In this document: piece after piece, positions 1-12,245 of the stretch | Layout: every line of letters starts with the position of its first letter | Position numbering within the stretch: the first letter of the stretch is position 1 | NCBI RefSeq assembly: GCF_041146795.1 | Contig: NC_135176.1 | Coordinates: 23,189,786-23,253,785 of the forward strand | Source: Maylandia zebra | Lineage: Eukaryota > Chordata > Actinopteri > Cichliformes > Cichlidae | Reading direction: 5' to 3' | Length of the DNA stretch: 64,000 nt | The notes under the pieces: model-generated | The model's input: the letters and a program-made list of their open reading frames with translations, nothing else | Database searches by the model: none | Told to the model about the DNA's origin: nothing | Translations under genes and position numbers: made by a program

Positions 1-555
1 AGAAAAAATGATTTAGTATACATATATAAAGCCCTTAGAATCATCACTGCATTACTCCCTCATGTGGAGGCCCAGGAGAAAGCTTCTTCTATTTAGTAAC
101 ACATCAAAAGAATGAAGGTGTTGCAATTACCGGGTCAATGTCCAGACCTCGACCTGATTAAAATGGTGTTTCTGGATCTCATGGACAGCTCTGCATAAAT
201 GAATGTGCACAAACCTTATTTAAAGCAATGCTTAAATGCAATGTAGTATTGCTGACAGGTAACACTATTCACCTACTGAAATTCTTCCAGCTGCTTCTAT
301 CCTTTGAGTTGCCTGATTTTAATCACTCTAAAATGTCTTTTGCCATGGCTTAAATCCTCCTACTGTACAACTGACTGCTCTGGTGGGCAAAACATTACTT
401 AAGGTGCTGTTGTGGTGCCAAAAGCTGTATTTAGACATCTGAACCTGAGCTAGGCAGAGAGGAGAGGTGACTTGGAGGACTTCTGCTGGGTAGACCTGGT
501 AATGCAGGAGGAGATGAAATGAACACAAAGCATCACTGGTGTATCCTTTTTTTAA

Positions 556-574
556 AATAATAATAATAATAATA

Positions 575-640
<66 letters not shown>
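556..640. repeat. (AAT)n/(ATT)n microsatellite
   Basis: A run of AAT units switches directly to a longer run of ATT units. The tract is therefore both a microsatellite and a self-complementary foldback of AT pairs. It is probably length-variable. Confidence 0.95.
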
Positions 641-642
<2 letters not shown>

Positions 643-824
643 CTGCGTTTTACATCTGCACAAAAAAGCTGAGCTTTCTGTGATGTAATAAATAGTTTCC
701 CCAACTTCTGTATGACCTTTCTTTCAATTCCGTTTTTGTGATGACAGAAAAATAGTGCTAATATTCTGTCTCTCTGGACCCTGTACGAACTATTTAATTG
801 TGGTAAATGGGTGGGATAACTGAT

Positions 825-827
<3 letters not shown>

Positions 828-862
<35 letters not shown>
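828..862. repeat. Poly-T tract (35 T)
   Basis: An uninterrupted run of T. It may be the A-tail of a minus-strand retroposed element, but no element body was recognised next to it. Confidence 0.95.
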
Positions 863-865
<3 letters not shown>

Positions 866-1485
866 ACTTAAAGACAAAGCCACCTAGACTAAGATGAGTC
901 TATTTTACTATTTTTAATAATTTAGGTTCCACGGGTAAGAGCAGTGTGAACAGGGACATGGATATTTAATAAAGTATCATTTTAATTCACCCTCACTATA
1001 ATCAGATAATACATAGGTATCTCTGAATAAGACATAAAAAATGTGCGTGCTTTCACCAGCGCTTGGAGGCAACGAACAAAAACAAAAGATCCAGGAAACC
1101 TTGGTGTCGCAGCAGTAGGCTGTTATTACTGCGACAATGAGACGCCTAGGCTACGTGGGGCTGTGTGAGGACACAGTGTGTGATGTAAGATGCTTGTACA
1201 TATTTTTGTTGACACATTTCATCGTTGACATTAGTTAACTGCTAATTAATTATTTTGTGCGCGTCTTTTAAAAGGCCGCGGTGTTGGCTAGAGTTTTATG
1301 CGTTTTTTAAATAAGCGTTTTGTTTTTTGTTTTTTTAAAATGAAGCGTCATCAGTTTCCGGGGAAAGTCCGCCAGCATTTCGCTTTCAATTCAGATGCGA
1401 CGGCACGATTTAAATGTAAACCAGTGTAATTGTTTTACATTTTATTACAAAACGTAAAAATAATTAATATCGACTGGACTGTTTG

Positions 1486-1559
1486 TATATAAGAAGCTGG
1501 ATTCGGGAAGCTGCAAGAACAAAACTGACCACAGCGATGAACGCAAATCGGAGTTACTG
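1486..1559 (+). promoter_or_regulatory. Candidate TATA promoter and first exon
   Basis: A TATATAAG match (1486-1493) is followed about 25-30 bases later by a short segment ending in a strong donor, CTG|GTAAGT (exon end 1559). An ATG at 1537 would give a seven-codon start before the splice. A second ATG-plus-donor arrangement (GAGGTGAGT) lies near 1735. No downstream exon could be linked to it, so gene identity is unknown. It might be the start of the plus-strand gene whose last exon is proposed at 25257, but that is a guess. Confidence 0.25.
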
Positions 1560-2668
1560 GTAAGTCTTGCGTAGGAATTGTGCCTGAAGGGCCGAGCAAA
1601 GTAAAAGTGAAACCGAACACACAAGCTAACTGCTTCATTCTTTGCTCAAATCCACTCGAGCTTTAATTCATATATGGATGGATTTTTTTTTCATCTTTTA
1701 TGCGGAATATATTGATGGAGGCACATGTTGAGGTGAGTTTTTTCTTTTAATCTGCATACTCGCATCATTTCGCCCCAGATGGCGGCAGTTCTGTTTTTTC
1801 ATTACAGCCTTGATGTAACTGGAATAGCTGGAGCTTACATCACTTAACAGATATGAAATCGGAAATCAATGCAACTTTCTCTGTCAATTCTTGGCGTGCT
1901 ATTCATTAGAAAATTATAAAGAAACGCGATATGCACGATATGCACAGAAAACAAAACATGAATAAAGGAACACCAAAAGGTAGGGATCGTCATGCTTCAC
2001 AGACAGAAGGTGAACTATTTTTTCCAGCCCCATCTTTTCCCCTCGGTGATGAATCTTAAAGAGTATTTATTCGTTACTATTGACTGTGCTCAGTATTTAA
2101 TTCCACTTTAATATTTTAATCCACAAAGGCCTAAATGAAAACATTTGTGCCTTTTATGTACATCTTGACTGACACATACATCTGTTTTCAGTATGACTCT
2201 TTAGATTCTCGGAAAGACGGAAAATTGCTTCCTAGGCCCTTAAGTAGCAAAACCGCTGAATCAAACTATTCCTTCATTACACTGCTAATCTTAAAGGGTT
2301 TTTTAGCAATATATTAAGAATATCTCATAGGTTTCTTTCAGTTTCCAAGGAAAAAGCCTCTGGGTTTGTATTGTAAATCTTCTATAGCTGGGACTGTTTA
2401 AATGGCTGCTCTCAGGCAATCCCCTATTTAGATAATACTTTTTGTACAGCTGTACTATATATATTTAACCGCTAGTTGTCGCCATAGTCAACTATTTCAT
2501 TTTTTTATTCGTTTTGTAATATGTCAAAAATATTCAATGTGTTTAACTTACGCTTATTAATTTAAGCATAGTGTTTAGATTTATGCGAATTTCTACTGTT
2601 TTGTAATAAAAAAAAGTTACAAATAATTAAGAACAATATATACAATAACAATATAACAATAATTTATA

Positions 2669-3661
2669 CCAAGGGCGTAGATTTGGCATGGACGGAAGGG
2701 ACATGTCCCCACCAGTATCCAGCGATTATTGAATTGTCCCCACCAATAATTTAATCGCTTCAAGTAAAGAAAAACAAAACCGGCAGAAAGAAAGAAAAAC
2801 GATCTGTCAACGTCTCAGTCACCTAGCGGTGCAGAAAGAGTTAAATTACGTTCTCTCCTGGAGTCCTACCTCATGTGACAAATATGGCCAATGTGATTGG
2901 CTGTGCCTTTCAGGGAGCTCTGTTTAGTTTTAGCAGCGGCAAGCCTGCGCTGCAAGGACCTGCAAGGAGGAGAGGAGGATGGCAGGAAAAGGAACAACAT
3001 AGATATAAGAAAGTATTTTTGCACAAATTGACAGAAACACTGAAGCAGCTACACATTTTATTCTTATTGTCATGTATGTCCTATTTGTCAGGTGACAGAA
3101 GAACCAACACAAAGCTCAGAGAGCAATGGTGACACAAGATCACAGGTGAAATTGGATGATGACTTGGTGGGTCATTACTGTATTTGAAGCTAATTTTATT
3201 TTTGTATGATACCTGATTTATATGGAATATGGCTGAAGTAAACTAAAGTCTAAAATACTTAGTCGTTTGTTTAATAGTAATTTTACATTATATAATTCAT
3301 ATTCATATTTTTGTTTAATTTAAGACTAAAATTAAATTAAATTAATGAGAGGGGTCGGGACAAATAAGTGTATACTTCTGTCTACTCCTTTTCAAACAAA
3401 AAAATGGAATGATATTTTGTAATGATTGTGAATGTACATGTTTAAAATAAAAATGAACTGAACTAATTCACATATAAAACTATGAATTGAAATTTTAAAT
3501 GGTTTAAAAGCATGTAAAATAGCATATGTAGGCAAGTATATTTCTCCTTTTTTTATCAAGACGCAAAGACGATAAGGAAAAAGAAGAAAAGAAACGGGGC
3601 AGTGTTCGGTGGTTGAATCATCCATCCCCACCAATGCCAAAACCAAATCTACACCCTTGAT
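2669..3661. mobile_element. Non-autonomous hAT-like DNA transposon
   Basis: The left end (CAAGGGCGTAGATTTGG, from about 2670) and right end (CCAAATCTACACCCTTG, to about 3660) are terminal inverted repeats. The flanking octamers ATTTATAC and ATATACAC match at six of eight positions, consistent with a decayed 8-bp hAT target duplication. The interior at 2975-3170 has short broken coding-like stretches but no open transposase. The length of about 1 kb fits an internally deleted copy. Confidence 0.75.
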
Positions 3662-3839
3662 ATACACAACTGTGTATTTCATCTTATATTAGATAAAATA
3701 TTTTGCGTAGACGAAGTGGTCGAGGATTTAAGGCTATGAAACAAAGCTTTTGCATATATTGTTTACTAAAGTACACCGTTTTTGGCACCATGTGAAAAAC
3801 TCACATATACATATACAGAAAATCAACAAAATAGGATGC

Positions 3840-4390
3840 TGTAAAACATAAAAACAGATTGTAATGATTTGCAAATCTCATTAACCTATATTTTATCCAC
3901 AATAGAACACAGAAAATATTATCATATGTCTAAAGCTAGACAATGTCCCACGTTTAATACAAAATGTAACATTGAATGCATAACTGATGGTATGTGGATA
4001 CATGAAATTGGCAGCTTGTATGCCTTGTAAGGCCCCAGCTGTGCTGAAAGGTATATTTTAGAGCTTTTAGAGCAACATATACTCCCTTCCAGATGAAGTA
4101 TTTTTTTATCACAATAGTATGACTTTGTGGAAAAATCTGTTTACTGAACTGACCTGCCTGCAGCCCTGGCCTTTCACCAACTGAAAACATTTGGACCATT
4201 ATGAAATGAAAAGTATTACAAAGACCCTGGACAGTTGAGCAACTAGAGTCCCAAAACAGGCAAGAATTCCTCTCGCAGAAGTCCAGCAGCTGGTCTCTAC
4301 AGTTCCCAGACACTTACAGACTGCTGTCAAAACAAACTAGGATGCTGCACTGAGTCTTTTTGTAACTTGTACATAACAGAGTGAGTTTAA
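3840..4390 (+). mobile_element. Decayed DNA-transposon repeat with transposase debris
   Basis: The opening segment (a GTAATGATTTGCAAATCTCA-type motif) and the later text encoding debris such as LVSTVPRHLQT resemble a very abundant teleost DNA-transposon family recalled from other fish genomes. The frame is disrupted by stops. Class assignment rests on memory; comparison with a repeat library would settle the family. Confidence 0.55.
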
Positions 4391-4569
4391 TATTTTGGCT
4401 GCTCGCTCCACTACAGGGCTATGTAGCTTGGCCAGGAAATGTGGAAAATAGAGATATAATCTTTTGTTTGTTTTTTGGTTTAAAATTCATAGATTGCTAG
4501 CTGAAGAGCTCTTGCAGTCTAAAAGTGGAAAATAGATTGTTATTGGCTGATTTTTTTTTCCTGGATTGT

Positions 4570-4930
4570 TTAGCCCTGCGACAGACTGCCAACCTGTCCA
4601 CAGTGTACCCTGTCTCTCGTGCTGAGACAGCTGGGATAGGCTTCAGCCCCAGAGTTGATGGATGATTTTTTTTTTTTAGTTAGGTGGCATACCATTTGAG
4701 TGCTTTTCCCTTCTGGACTTACACAGGAACTTTCATGACATTGTATTTACTTACTTAGATTAATTCTATCACTTACAAAAGTTTTGAAAGCTTCAAAATA
4801 GTACTACCGTCTTACTTCCAGGTATAGAAGTATTTTACTCTGAAGTATTTTCACTTGAGTATTTGACACTTTTGGCACTTTCTACACCGTCCATCCATTT
4901 TTTCCCACTTATCCAGTTCAGCGTCCGGGT
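4570..4930. repeat. Short dispersed fish repeat ends
   Basis: The segment at 4575-4660 (containing GCTGGGATAGGCTTCAGCCC) and the segment at 4888-4930 (containing CATCCATTTTTTCCCACTTA) match the two termini of a common dispersed fish repeat. The part between shows nothing recognised. Confidence 0.45.
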
Positions 4931-5302
4931 GCAGCTGAAGTTTATGCCAGCAGTAAAAAGGGAAGAAATGGGGTATAGCCTTGACAGGTTGGCTGTATAA
5001 CTCGCTAACACAGAGAGAGACAGAGCACCATTAACACCAGCACCCAGTTTAGAATCACCAGTCAACTTAACATGCTTGGGTTGACCAAAGCCAGTAGATT
5101 TGAACACCTTGCTGTGGCATAAAAGTGCAAATAACTGCCGCACTGTACCACTCTACTTTTTAATCCATTACATCAATTTTATAACTTGGACCTTTAATGA
5201 CTGTGATGCAGACAAATGAAAAGAATTAAAACAGAAAACATTTTTTTATATTTTTAATAATTTCTTGGAAGAAAAGCTACAAGCCAAAAAAAGTGTATAT
5301 CT

Positions 5303-5331
5303 CCCCCCCCCCCCCCCCCCCCCCCCCCCCC
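5303..5331. repeat. Poly-C tract (29 C)
   Basis: A pure run of 29 C. The complementary strand is a long G run able to form G-quadruplex structures. Such runs are also prone to sequencing length error. Confidence 0.95.
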
Positions 5332-6330
5332 ATGAGGTTTGCCACAAAGTAACTGCTGACACATAAATGCACAAAACATCGGAATTCCAATTATTTTCCT
5401 TTAATTATTTTGATAGGTTATGTTTTCTATAAACATAACATTCCATTTATATTTGTATTCCAACACTTATTAGCACTAAAGCATACCAAAACATGCTGAT
5501 ACATTTATTTTAAATTCTTAGTACATTTAGAATAAATTTTATCAGTTTGACTAAAAAGTCTCAAAATGTTTGTTTGTTTGTGCCACTCATCAACCTCACA
5601 GGCCAAACATGCAGTTTAATAAATGAACACCAGATGTCACCATTGGTCAAGACTTAAAGAACCACAACATCACTAATAACCAGTAGGTGGCACTGGAGAC
5701 CTAGTTAAAATGGCTTTGGTGACTGTGTTCTGCTTATGGCATGAGAAAAGGAAGTTTTGTGGTTTGAGTGTTAATGATGAGCTGAGTACTTGCCCTTGTT
5801 TGCTAATCATCTGACGTTTATATTTTGCATGTCTGCTAACATATGTACAAGGCAACAATTCGCCACATAAAAGCAGTCTTAGAGCATACAGTTTTCTTTG
5901 TTTTATTACAATCAGTCTGCAGAGCAGCATGATGAGTGTCCTACATTAAAAACAGGAAATGAATCGACTGAACTACAGCAGCGATAGATGTGCTACTTTG
6001 AACCCAGCCTGCCAGCAGCGACCTTTACATAACAGAGTTACAGGAACTCTTGTAGCAAAAACATAAGATGAAAAAAACTTCTCCATGCTATCACCAGGCA
6101 AACCCTCTGCTCTGAAAGCCTTCCAAAAGCATTCAAAGTAGGCAAAATATATTTAACGCGGCAAAATACAACACTTTAACTTAAGCAGACTATGTGTATC
6201 AGCGTCACGGCATAAGAATACTTAAGCTTTAGGTATGCTTTTGTCTGGTTTCCATATAATCTGATTTGAAGTGGAATGCTTCCTTCAACACTTGTCATCA
6301 GATAATTCATGTAGATAACATGCAGCCATC

Positions 6331-6353
6331 GGGGGGGGGGGGGGGGGGGGGGG
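6331..6353. repeat. Poly-G tract (23 G)
   Basis: A pure run of 23 G about 1 kb from the poly-C tract. Potential G-quadruplex on this strand; the exact length is uncertain in any assembly. Confidence 0.95.
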
Positions 6354-7209
6354 TTCCATTTTAAGTTTGTGACACCTAGGAGGACTGAATAAGTCATTGT
6401 GGTAACAATCCAAAAGTTTAGCCATTATTTAACTGTGAACGTGCAGCATGCTTAACCCAAGAAAATGCCAGTATTGAGTGACTTTTTGAACCCTAGAAGT
6501 TTTAAGTTCTCTTTGATGTTCATGTGCACTGCTAAGTGGTATGACACCTTAACTCAGAGACACACCACAAATGAGTGAGTGTGTTGCATGCCATGATTTT
6601 AAATCCCAGTATGGTCACAAATTCAAGGGTTTACACTGATCATTACTCGTTTAGTAAAACCATGACTGCACGACTTACAAACAGCTGGCAGTGAGTGGGT
6701 GGCATTCACCTAGAAGTACTAAACCACAAACAACATGTTATCTAATCATTTATGATCTTGCTAACTGGCATTGCGTGTGCAAAGAGTCATAAATACTATG
6801 ATTCTTACAGTAAAAAATACATGTGTACCAACTCTCAGGTCTCAACATTTGGTGATACATCTCCTCCTATGAGATAAGGACCGCAATCTCAAATAGGCCA
6901 GTAACTCACTCGGGTAGAGTTTGTTTTGCACTGTTTCTTATGTGGGTTTTTTAATTGCTTTTTTTAGTTTGCTGTAATGGAATGATAGAAAAATCATACC
7001 CTCCTTCTGTTTTGTGTCATTTTTCGGTGATATCTTATAGACCACTAAGCTAGTGTGTAGTGATGCAAGGATGTCGGGCACTCAAATGCAGAGGGTCGTT
7101 TGCAAGTATAATGTTACCCATATCTGATGAGCAGAGAGTAAACTTGAGTCCGTGAGCTCCTCTCATCATCACTAAAGATGATAATTCATAAAAGAAGTGG
7201 TTTATTTAA

Positions 7210-7243
7210 AAGAAGAAGAAGAAAGAAAGAAAGAAAGAAAGAG
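7210..7243. repeat. GAA/GAAA microsatellite
   Basis: AGAAGAAGAAG followed by repeated AAAG units. A purine-strand simple repeat. Confidence 0.9.
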
Positions 7244-8007
7244 GAAAAATAGCATTCAGTTCCCCCCAAAAAGCAACTCTCCTGCAAAAAATGCTTTGAG
7301 ATGAGTTTTTGTTTTGATGCTGTGGTTTCTGTGGCTTCTTCTTACAAAGCTGAAACTTTAAAGCCTGGTGCAAAAAAAGCAAAAAAAAAAGCAAAAAAAA
7401 AACAAAAAACATTCCACTGCGGCTAAACCACAGTTCAAATGAAAGCATGAAAGGTGAAGCCTGACTTCCCAACTCCAGGCGGATTTATTAGAAATGCCTC
7501 GCCTTCTCTCTGAGCAGCACCATCTACTGGCCAGAGGACAAAAATGCAAAGCATCTGCTTCTCTCAAGTCACGTGATTTAAGAGAAATCGAGCCTCCAGT
7601 TTAGAGCAGGTCACATTGAGGCTGACACAGACCATGAAAAGGGCTTGACTCAGCAGGTGCTTTTTTTTTTATTGCATTGGGTGTTCGTCCACTTTTATTT
7701 CGCTTATCTGACCATTTATATGAATTATCCAGTGCATATTTTCAACTTTTAGCTCTGGAATTACTTGACATCTGTCACAGATGGCAGTTTTGGGTTCAGT
7801 TATTGGGGTTTGTTTAATCACATATGTGTAACTGCATGTGTAGAGGTTCTCTTGCAGCACACCCAGAAATAAAAAGTTGTACTTGCCATTAATTTGCTAT
7901 GCTTTCAGAGTATGATAAAGTGTATTTCTTTAATGTCACGCTACTGTTGGCTGACATTAAGGAAATACATATTTTAAAAAATATATTTGGAGGGATTAAC
8001 TCACAGT

Positions 8008-8052
8008 TGTTAATGTTAGCCTCAGGCATCCAGCCTGAGGCTAACATTAACA
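8008..8052. repeat. 20-bp perfect inverted repeat with 5-nt loop
   Basis: The arm TGTTAATGTTAGCCTCAGGC (8008-8027) is followed by a 5-base spacer and its exact reverse complement (8033-8052). The context is non-coding. It could be a local inverted duplication or the core of a small foldback element. Confidence 0.9.
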
Positions 8053-9566
8053 GCATCCAGGACAAAGAATAACACGTATGTCTGCTATGTCCAAACAAAC
8101 AAAACTATGAGGTTTGTTTTTTAAACCTTCATGTTTATCTTTAACCCTGTTTGCTGTCTTTGTTGTTGCTGTTTTGGCTTCATAGCAACAACTTTGTTCA
8201 CCTGTGGCCACACCCACAGCAGATGGCACGGCAGCACAAAGACATTTAGAATGATGGGTGATTTCGGGTAAATGGGATATTTATTGTACACACAGGCTCG
8301 AACACAAATAAAGAGTGTATATTGCTTACACCAAGACCTCAAAGTTGGCACATCACATCAAAGTATTCTTGATCTCATTCTCATGCTGACACATTTTTAA
8401 AAAAATTTTTTTACTACTATTATGTTTTATCAGCAGTAGATTTGATATCACGAAAAGGTTCTGGAGACATTGGAAAGTGGATTGCAAAAATAGGGAAAAA
8501 GTTCATTCAGTCACTGGGGCGGTGGTAAATGTGTCTAATGGATCCTGAAGTGTGCGGAAGATATTATGTTCTCGAGGAATATAGAGGAACTTCTTAAGCA
8601 ACACATTCCTTGGGAGCTGTCGTGTCCTGATGCTCAGGAATGCCAAAATTGTCCAAGACGGTTTACACCCTGTTACGTCCGCATAGATTGTTTTTCAGCT
8701 TTACCGTGCCAATCACTATAATGCACATACGTGTTTGTTAAAGCAGCTCGGCAGGCTGGATAATAACAACATTCCCTGGCTCATAAAACAAAAGATATTT
8801 TTTTCTCTGTTTGCATGCCACCTTAATGGAGAGTTGTTGGCATTACACACACAAAATCTGTGATGATGCAGGTTGGGCTGGTATCATTAATTTAAACAGA
8901 CAAATTACAGGAAGAAGGTATTGCTCCTCTGGAGATCACCAGCTGTCACTGCTCCTAGGCCTTTAACATTTTAAGTTAACTAACAAAATAAACCACATTT
9001 TGCTCTTGTTTTGTTTAGCACAGCACTGTTTCTGTTTATCTGTGTGACTTTATCAGAAACGATTGCAGAAAAACATGCATTTTCTTGTAGAAGGCATATA
9101 CATAACTTTATTGAGAAGACCCACATGGCATAGTAAGCCTTTAGATGATGGTAGTCTCAAAGAGATAAGTCATTCATGATAGATGACTTGTTTGAGTTGT
9201 GATTTAACATGACTATTTTTAGTGCACTGTTGATTGTGAGTTGCACTCCTAAGAAAAGAAGTCATCAGGATGTTTTTCACTTATGGTAACCACATGTGAC
9301 TATTGATTAACATCCACCTGTTGACTGGGCAGAGCAGCATTTATTTTGCAACATAATGTGGTAAAATATGGGCGCTATATCATCCTGCCACTAAATGACA
9401 TCCACTTCCTTTGTGTGTCTGTGTGAGAGAGCAAGAGACAGAGAAAAGCAACAGAAAGGATTTTGGTCTTTCCAGTAAATGAGCTAACTCTAGTAAATTG
9501 CCTTCTCCTTTGTCTCATTTCTTTCACTCATTTAGCTACCCTCCCAACCAAAAAACAACATGCATG

Positions 9567-9598
9567 TGCATACACACACATACACACATACACACACA
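9567..9598. repeat. (AC)n-rich microsatellite
   Basis: Imperfect ACAC/ATACAC dinucleotide tract. Confidence 0.85.
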
Positions 9599-10639
9599 GA
9601 AGCTTATAAAGCATCGAACCAATATGTGGCCAGAAGACAGCCAAAAACAGCCTTGGCTTATCACACTGTCTTACCCTTCCTCACTCCATCCAAATCTCTT
9701 TATCTCTGTCACCCATGCCTACAATGCACCCACTCCTTTACACCCACATGCACACTTGATTGCTTTTGCACATCGTCAACTTTTTTGGCATACAGGTAAC
9801 TCCTGTTTACAAAGGTATGACAGTCAAACAGGATGTGATTCTACTGAATATGAATGCTTGCGTGACTTCTCTCTCTGTGTTATGTATAATTAAATTGAAT
9901 TTTATTTTATTTTATTTAAGGCACTTTGTAAGTAAGACCTAGCTGCGTGGAGAAAGACTCAAATAATCCAAAAATCCATTTTGTGCAAGTCCCCGGCAAC
10001 AGTAAGGGAAAGAAATGTTTATTCAAACCAGACTCGTGAAGACAGTCCTTCTACCCTGACTGTTTGGGATTAGATAAAAGTGAAGAAAGAAAAGAAAAAA
10101 ACTAAGAAACAATATGAATTATTAGAAATTAGAAATATTGGCATATAAAAAGTACTCCAGTGCAAACTTTGCATCTTTGAAAATGTAACCTGTGAGAATT
10201 TGGAGAGTATTAGTACCTTTAATACTGAAATTAACCATGCTAAAATTATTGAAATGCAACTAACTCACCTTTATTATCGTGTTATGTATCATATTGTTGG
10301 GTTATTATAAGTGCAATTATGTGTAATTAATTGTGTTAAATAACTATAGCTATGACTAGTAAGCATAAGGAGTGTAAATCTGCAAAAAACAAAAAAGTTA
10401 AAGTTGGTCATCAAGAATTAAAAACAGGAATATTTCATATTAACGCATGAACGTGTTTGAATTTTAATGCAAAGATGGAAATAGAGATGAAGAAAGACTT
10501 TCCTTTTTTACCGCTTTGTTCGAAAGACTGCGGCACTGAGAAATATTATTAAATATGTAAACAAGCAGTGACATGAATGAAGACCATGATGGAAGCTTTT
10601 TTATTTAATTTTGAATGCCATCCAATTGAACCTTCATTC

Positions 10640-11420
10640 AACCTTAGAAATGGCATCAGCTTCAATGTGATGTGGCATGGAGGCTAGGTTAAGATGTTTT
10701 TGAAGTCCGGGTTGTTTTCATACCAGCCTTTAGCTTTTGCATATTTTTGAGCTGGGTGTTTCCGGCTTACTCTTGACAACACTTCACAGATTCTCTATGG
10801 GTTAGTCAGGTGAGTTGGCTAGCCAGTCAAGTGCAGTAATAACTTGAACAGCTACCCTTGGTCATGGTTTTGACTCTGTAGGGAGGTGCTAAGTACTGCT
10901 GGATAGGGAATCAGATGGAAGAATAAAGTGCTCTAGAGTCTCCTGGTAGATGGATGCTTTGACTTGTGGATTGATAAAACAGTGGACGAACCACCACCAA
11001 CACCAGCAGATGATATAGCACCCCAAATTATCACAGAGTGGGGAAGCTTCACACCTGACTTGCGACATGCTTCTCCGCCCTTTCTCCTCACTCTAGGAAC
11101 TTGATTTTCAAATTACATACAAAACATACTCTCACCTGAAAAGAGGACTTAGAACCGCTGACCAACAGTCCAGTTCCTCTTCTGTTTAGGTTAGATGCTT
11201 TTGGCATTGTCTCTGGCTCAGGATTTCCTTTTTATTAGAAATGATGGTGGCTCTTCATGCGCTGACATCAACCTTAGTCACTATTTAATCACGCCACACA
11301 TTGCCATGATGAAATTGATTAAATTGAATTCAACCAACAGATTTTCATGTTAAATGAACACATTTCTATTTTGCAAATCAACGATGCACATTAGCAGACT
11401 TTTTTCAGCAACGACCCTTT
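10640..11420 (-). pseudogene. Tc1-like transposase remnant
   Basis: Read on the minus strand, debris near 10790-10860 gives DWLANSPD followed by a broken PIENL, which corresponds to the conserved WPANSPDLNPIENLW end region of Tc1/mariner transposases. More upstream segments (10980-11170) correspond to the body of the same family. Stops and frameshifts are frequent, so it cannot be functional. No intact terminal inverted repeats were identified. Confidence 0.7.
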
Positions 11421-11739
11421 TGTTGCTGCTTTTGTTACGCAAATGATATTCAGTTGTATGTGTCATTCAAAACCCAGAATAGTGCCAAACTACCTGCCCC
11501 CTAGGAGTACGTAAATGTTATAAAGAACTGGATGGGAGATAAGTGTCTTGTCTTTACATGCCTGAAAGAAATGAAGTTCTTATCTGTGCCTCTGACAACT
11601 TGGTGTTTTTTTTTTTGCTAAATACATTGACCGTCTTGTACAAACTTGTTTGTCATTTGAGAAACATGGCAGGCATAAATGTATTGTGCCTCAGTGTGAA
11701 ATGGAAGTGATTGTACACTGGTTTGTATTATGACTCCTT

Positions 11740-12245
11740 CATTATTGCCGTTTGTTGTCGGCTGTTATCCGTGCCAAGATCGTCCCGAGATCGACTGCAA
11801 AAAGTCCAGAATGCTACTGAAAGCTGCTCACGAGGTCCTCCAAAAGGTCCCATGTAACTCCAATTCTGTCTTCTTTACACTGGCTCCCCTTTAAATTAGG
11901 GTAAGTTTAGCATTTCAGTGATTACTTTCAGCGCTCTTCATGGTCAGATGCCTCCCCACATCTACTACATCCATTCTTAAGTGCTAGGACAGCTGATCAG
12001 CGCTTGTTGCCGGTAACTCGGCCCAGGTAGGGGCTGTGTTTTTGAGGATGTGGCTCCCAAATTGTGGAACTCGCCTCCATTGGAATTAAGATATGTGGAC
12101 ACTGTTGATAGCTTTAAAAAAGAGGACCTACCTGTGCAGGATTGTTTTTTACATTGTTTTATCCAATTATATGGTTTTAATTGTTATAGTTTATACTGTG
12201 TAACACTTGTTTTTTATAAGTGCTATATAAATAGACTTACTTCTG
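11740..12245 (+). mobile_element. Rex1/L2-type LINE 3' end
   Basis: A plus-strand frame near 12049-12123 reads VAPKLWNSPPLELRYVDTVD then SFKK, the typical C-terminal end of the reverse-transcriptase ORF in Rex1/L2-like LINEs. The upstream part (11790-12000) is the damaged preceding segment. The copy ends near GTGCTATATAAATAGACTT, a usual 3' end for these elements. It is 5' truncated and inactive. Confidence 0.75.

Larger units (their letters stand above)
1..1480. other. Non-coding left edge, with simple repeats
   Basis: No gene is recognised. The stretch holds an AAT/ATT microsatellite and a 35-base T run, then a locally more CpG-containing zone from about 1040 to 1400 that leads into the candidate TATA promoter at 1486. 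Open frames here are short and lack family similarity. Confidence 0.5.
4931..10639. other. No gene recognised; simple repeats only
   Basis: Apart from the G/C homopolymers, a GAA/GAAA tract near 7210-7243, a 20-bp palindrome at 8008-8052 and a CA-rich tract near 9567-9598, nothing coding is supported. Open frames are short, lack plausible splice partners and show no known motif. Confidence 0.5.

Noticed and set aside
556..640. Possible CRISPR-like or regulatory array
   Set aside because: It is a simple trinucleotide microsatellite with no spacers.
7206..7567. Phe/Leu-rich minus-strand frames
   Set aside because: Generated by GAAA and poly-A simple repeats, not by a membrane protein gene.
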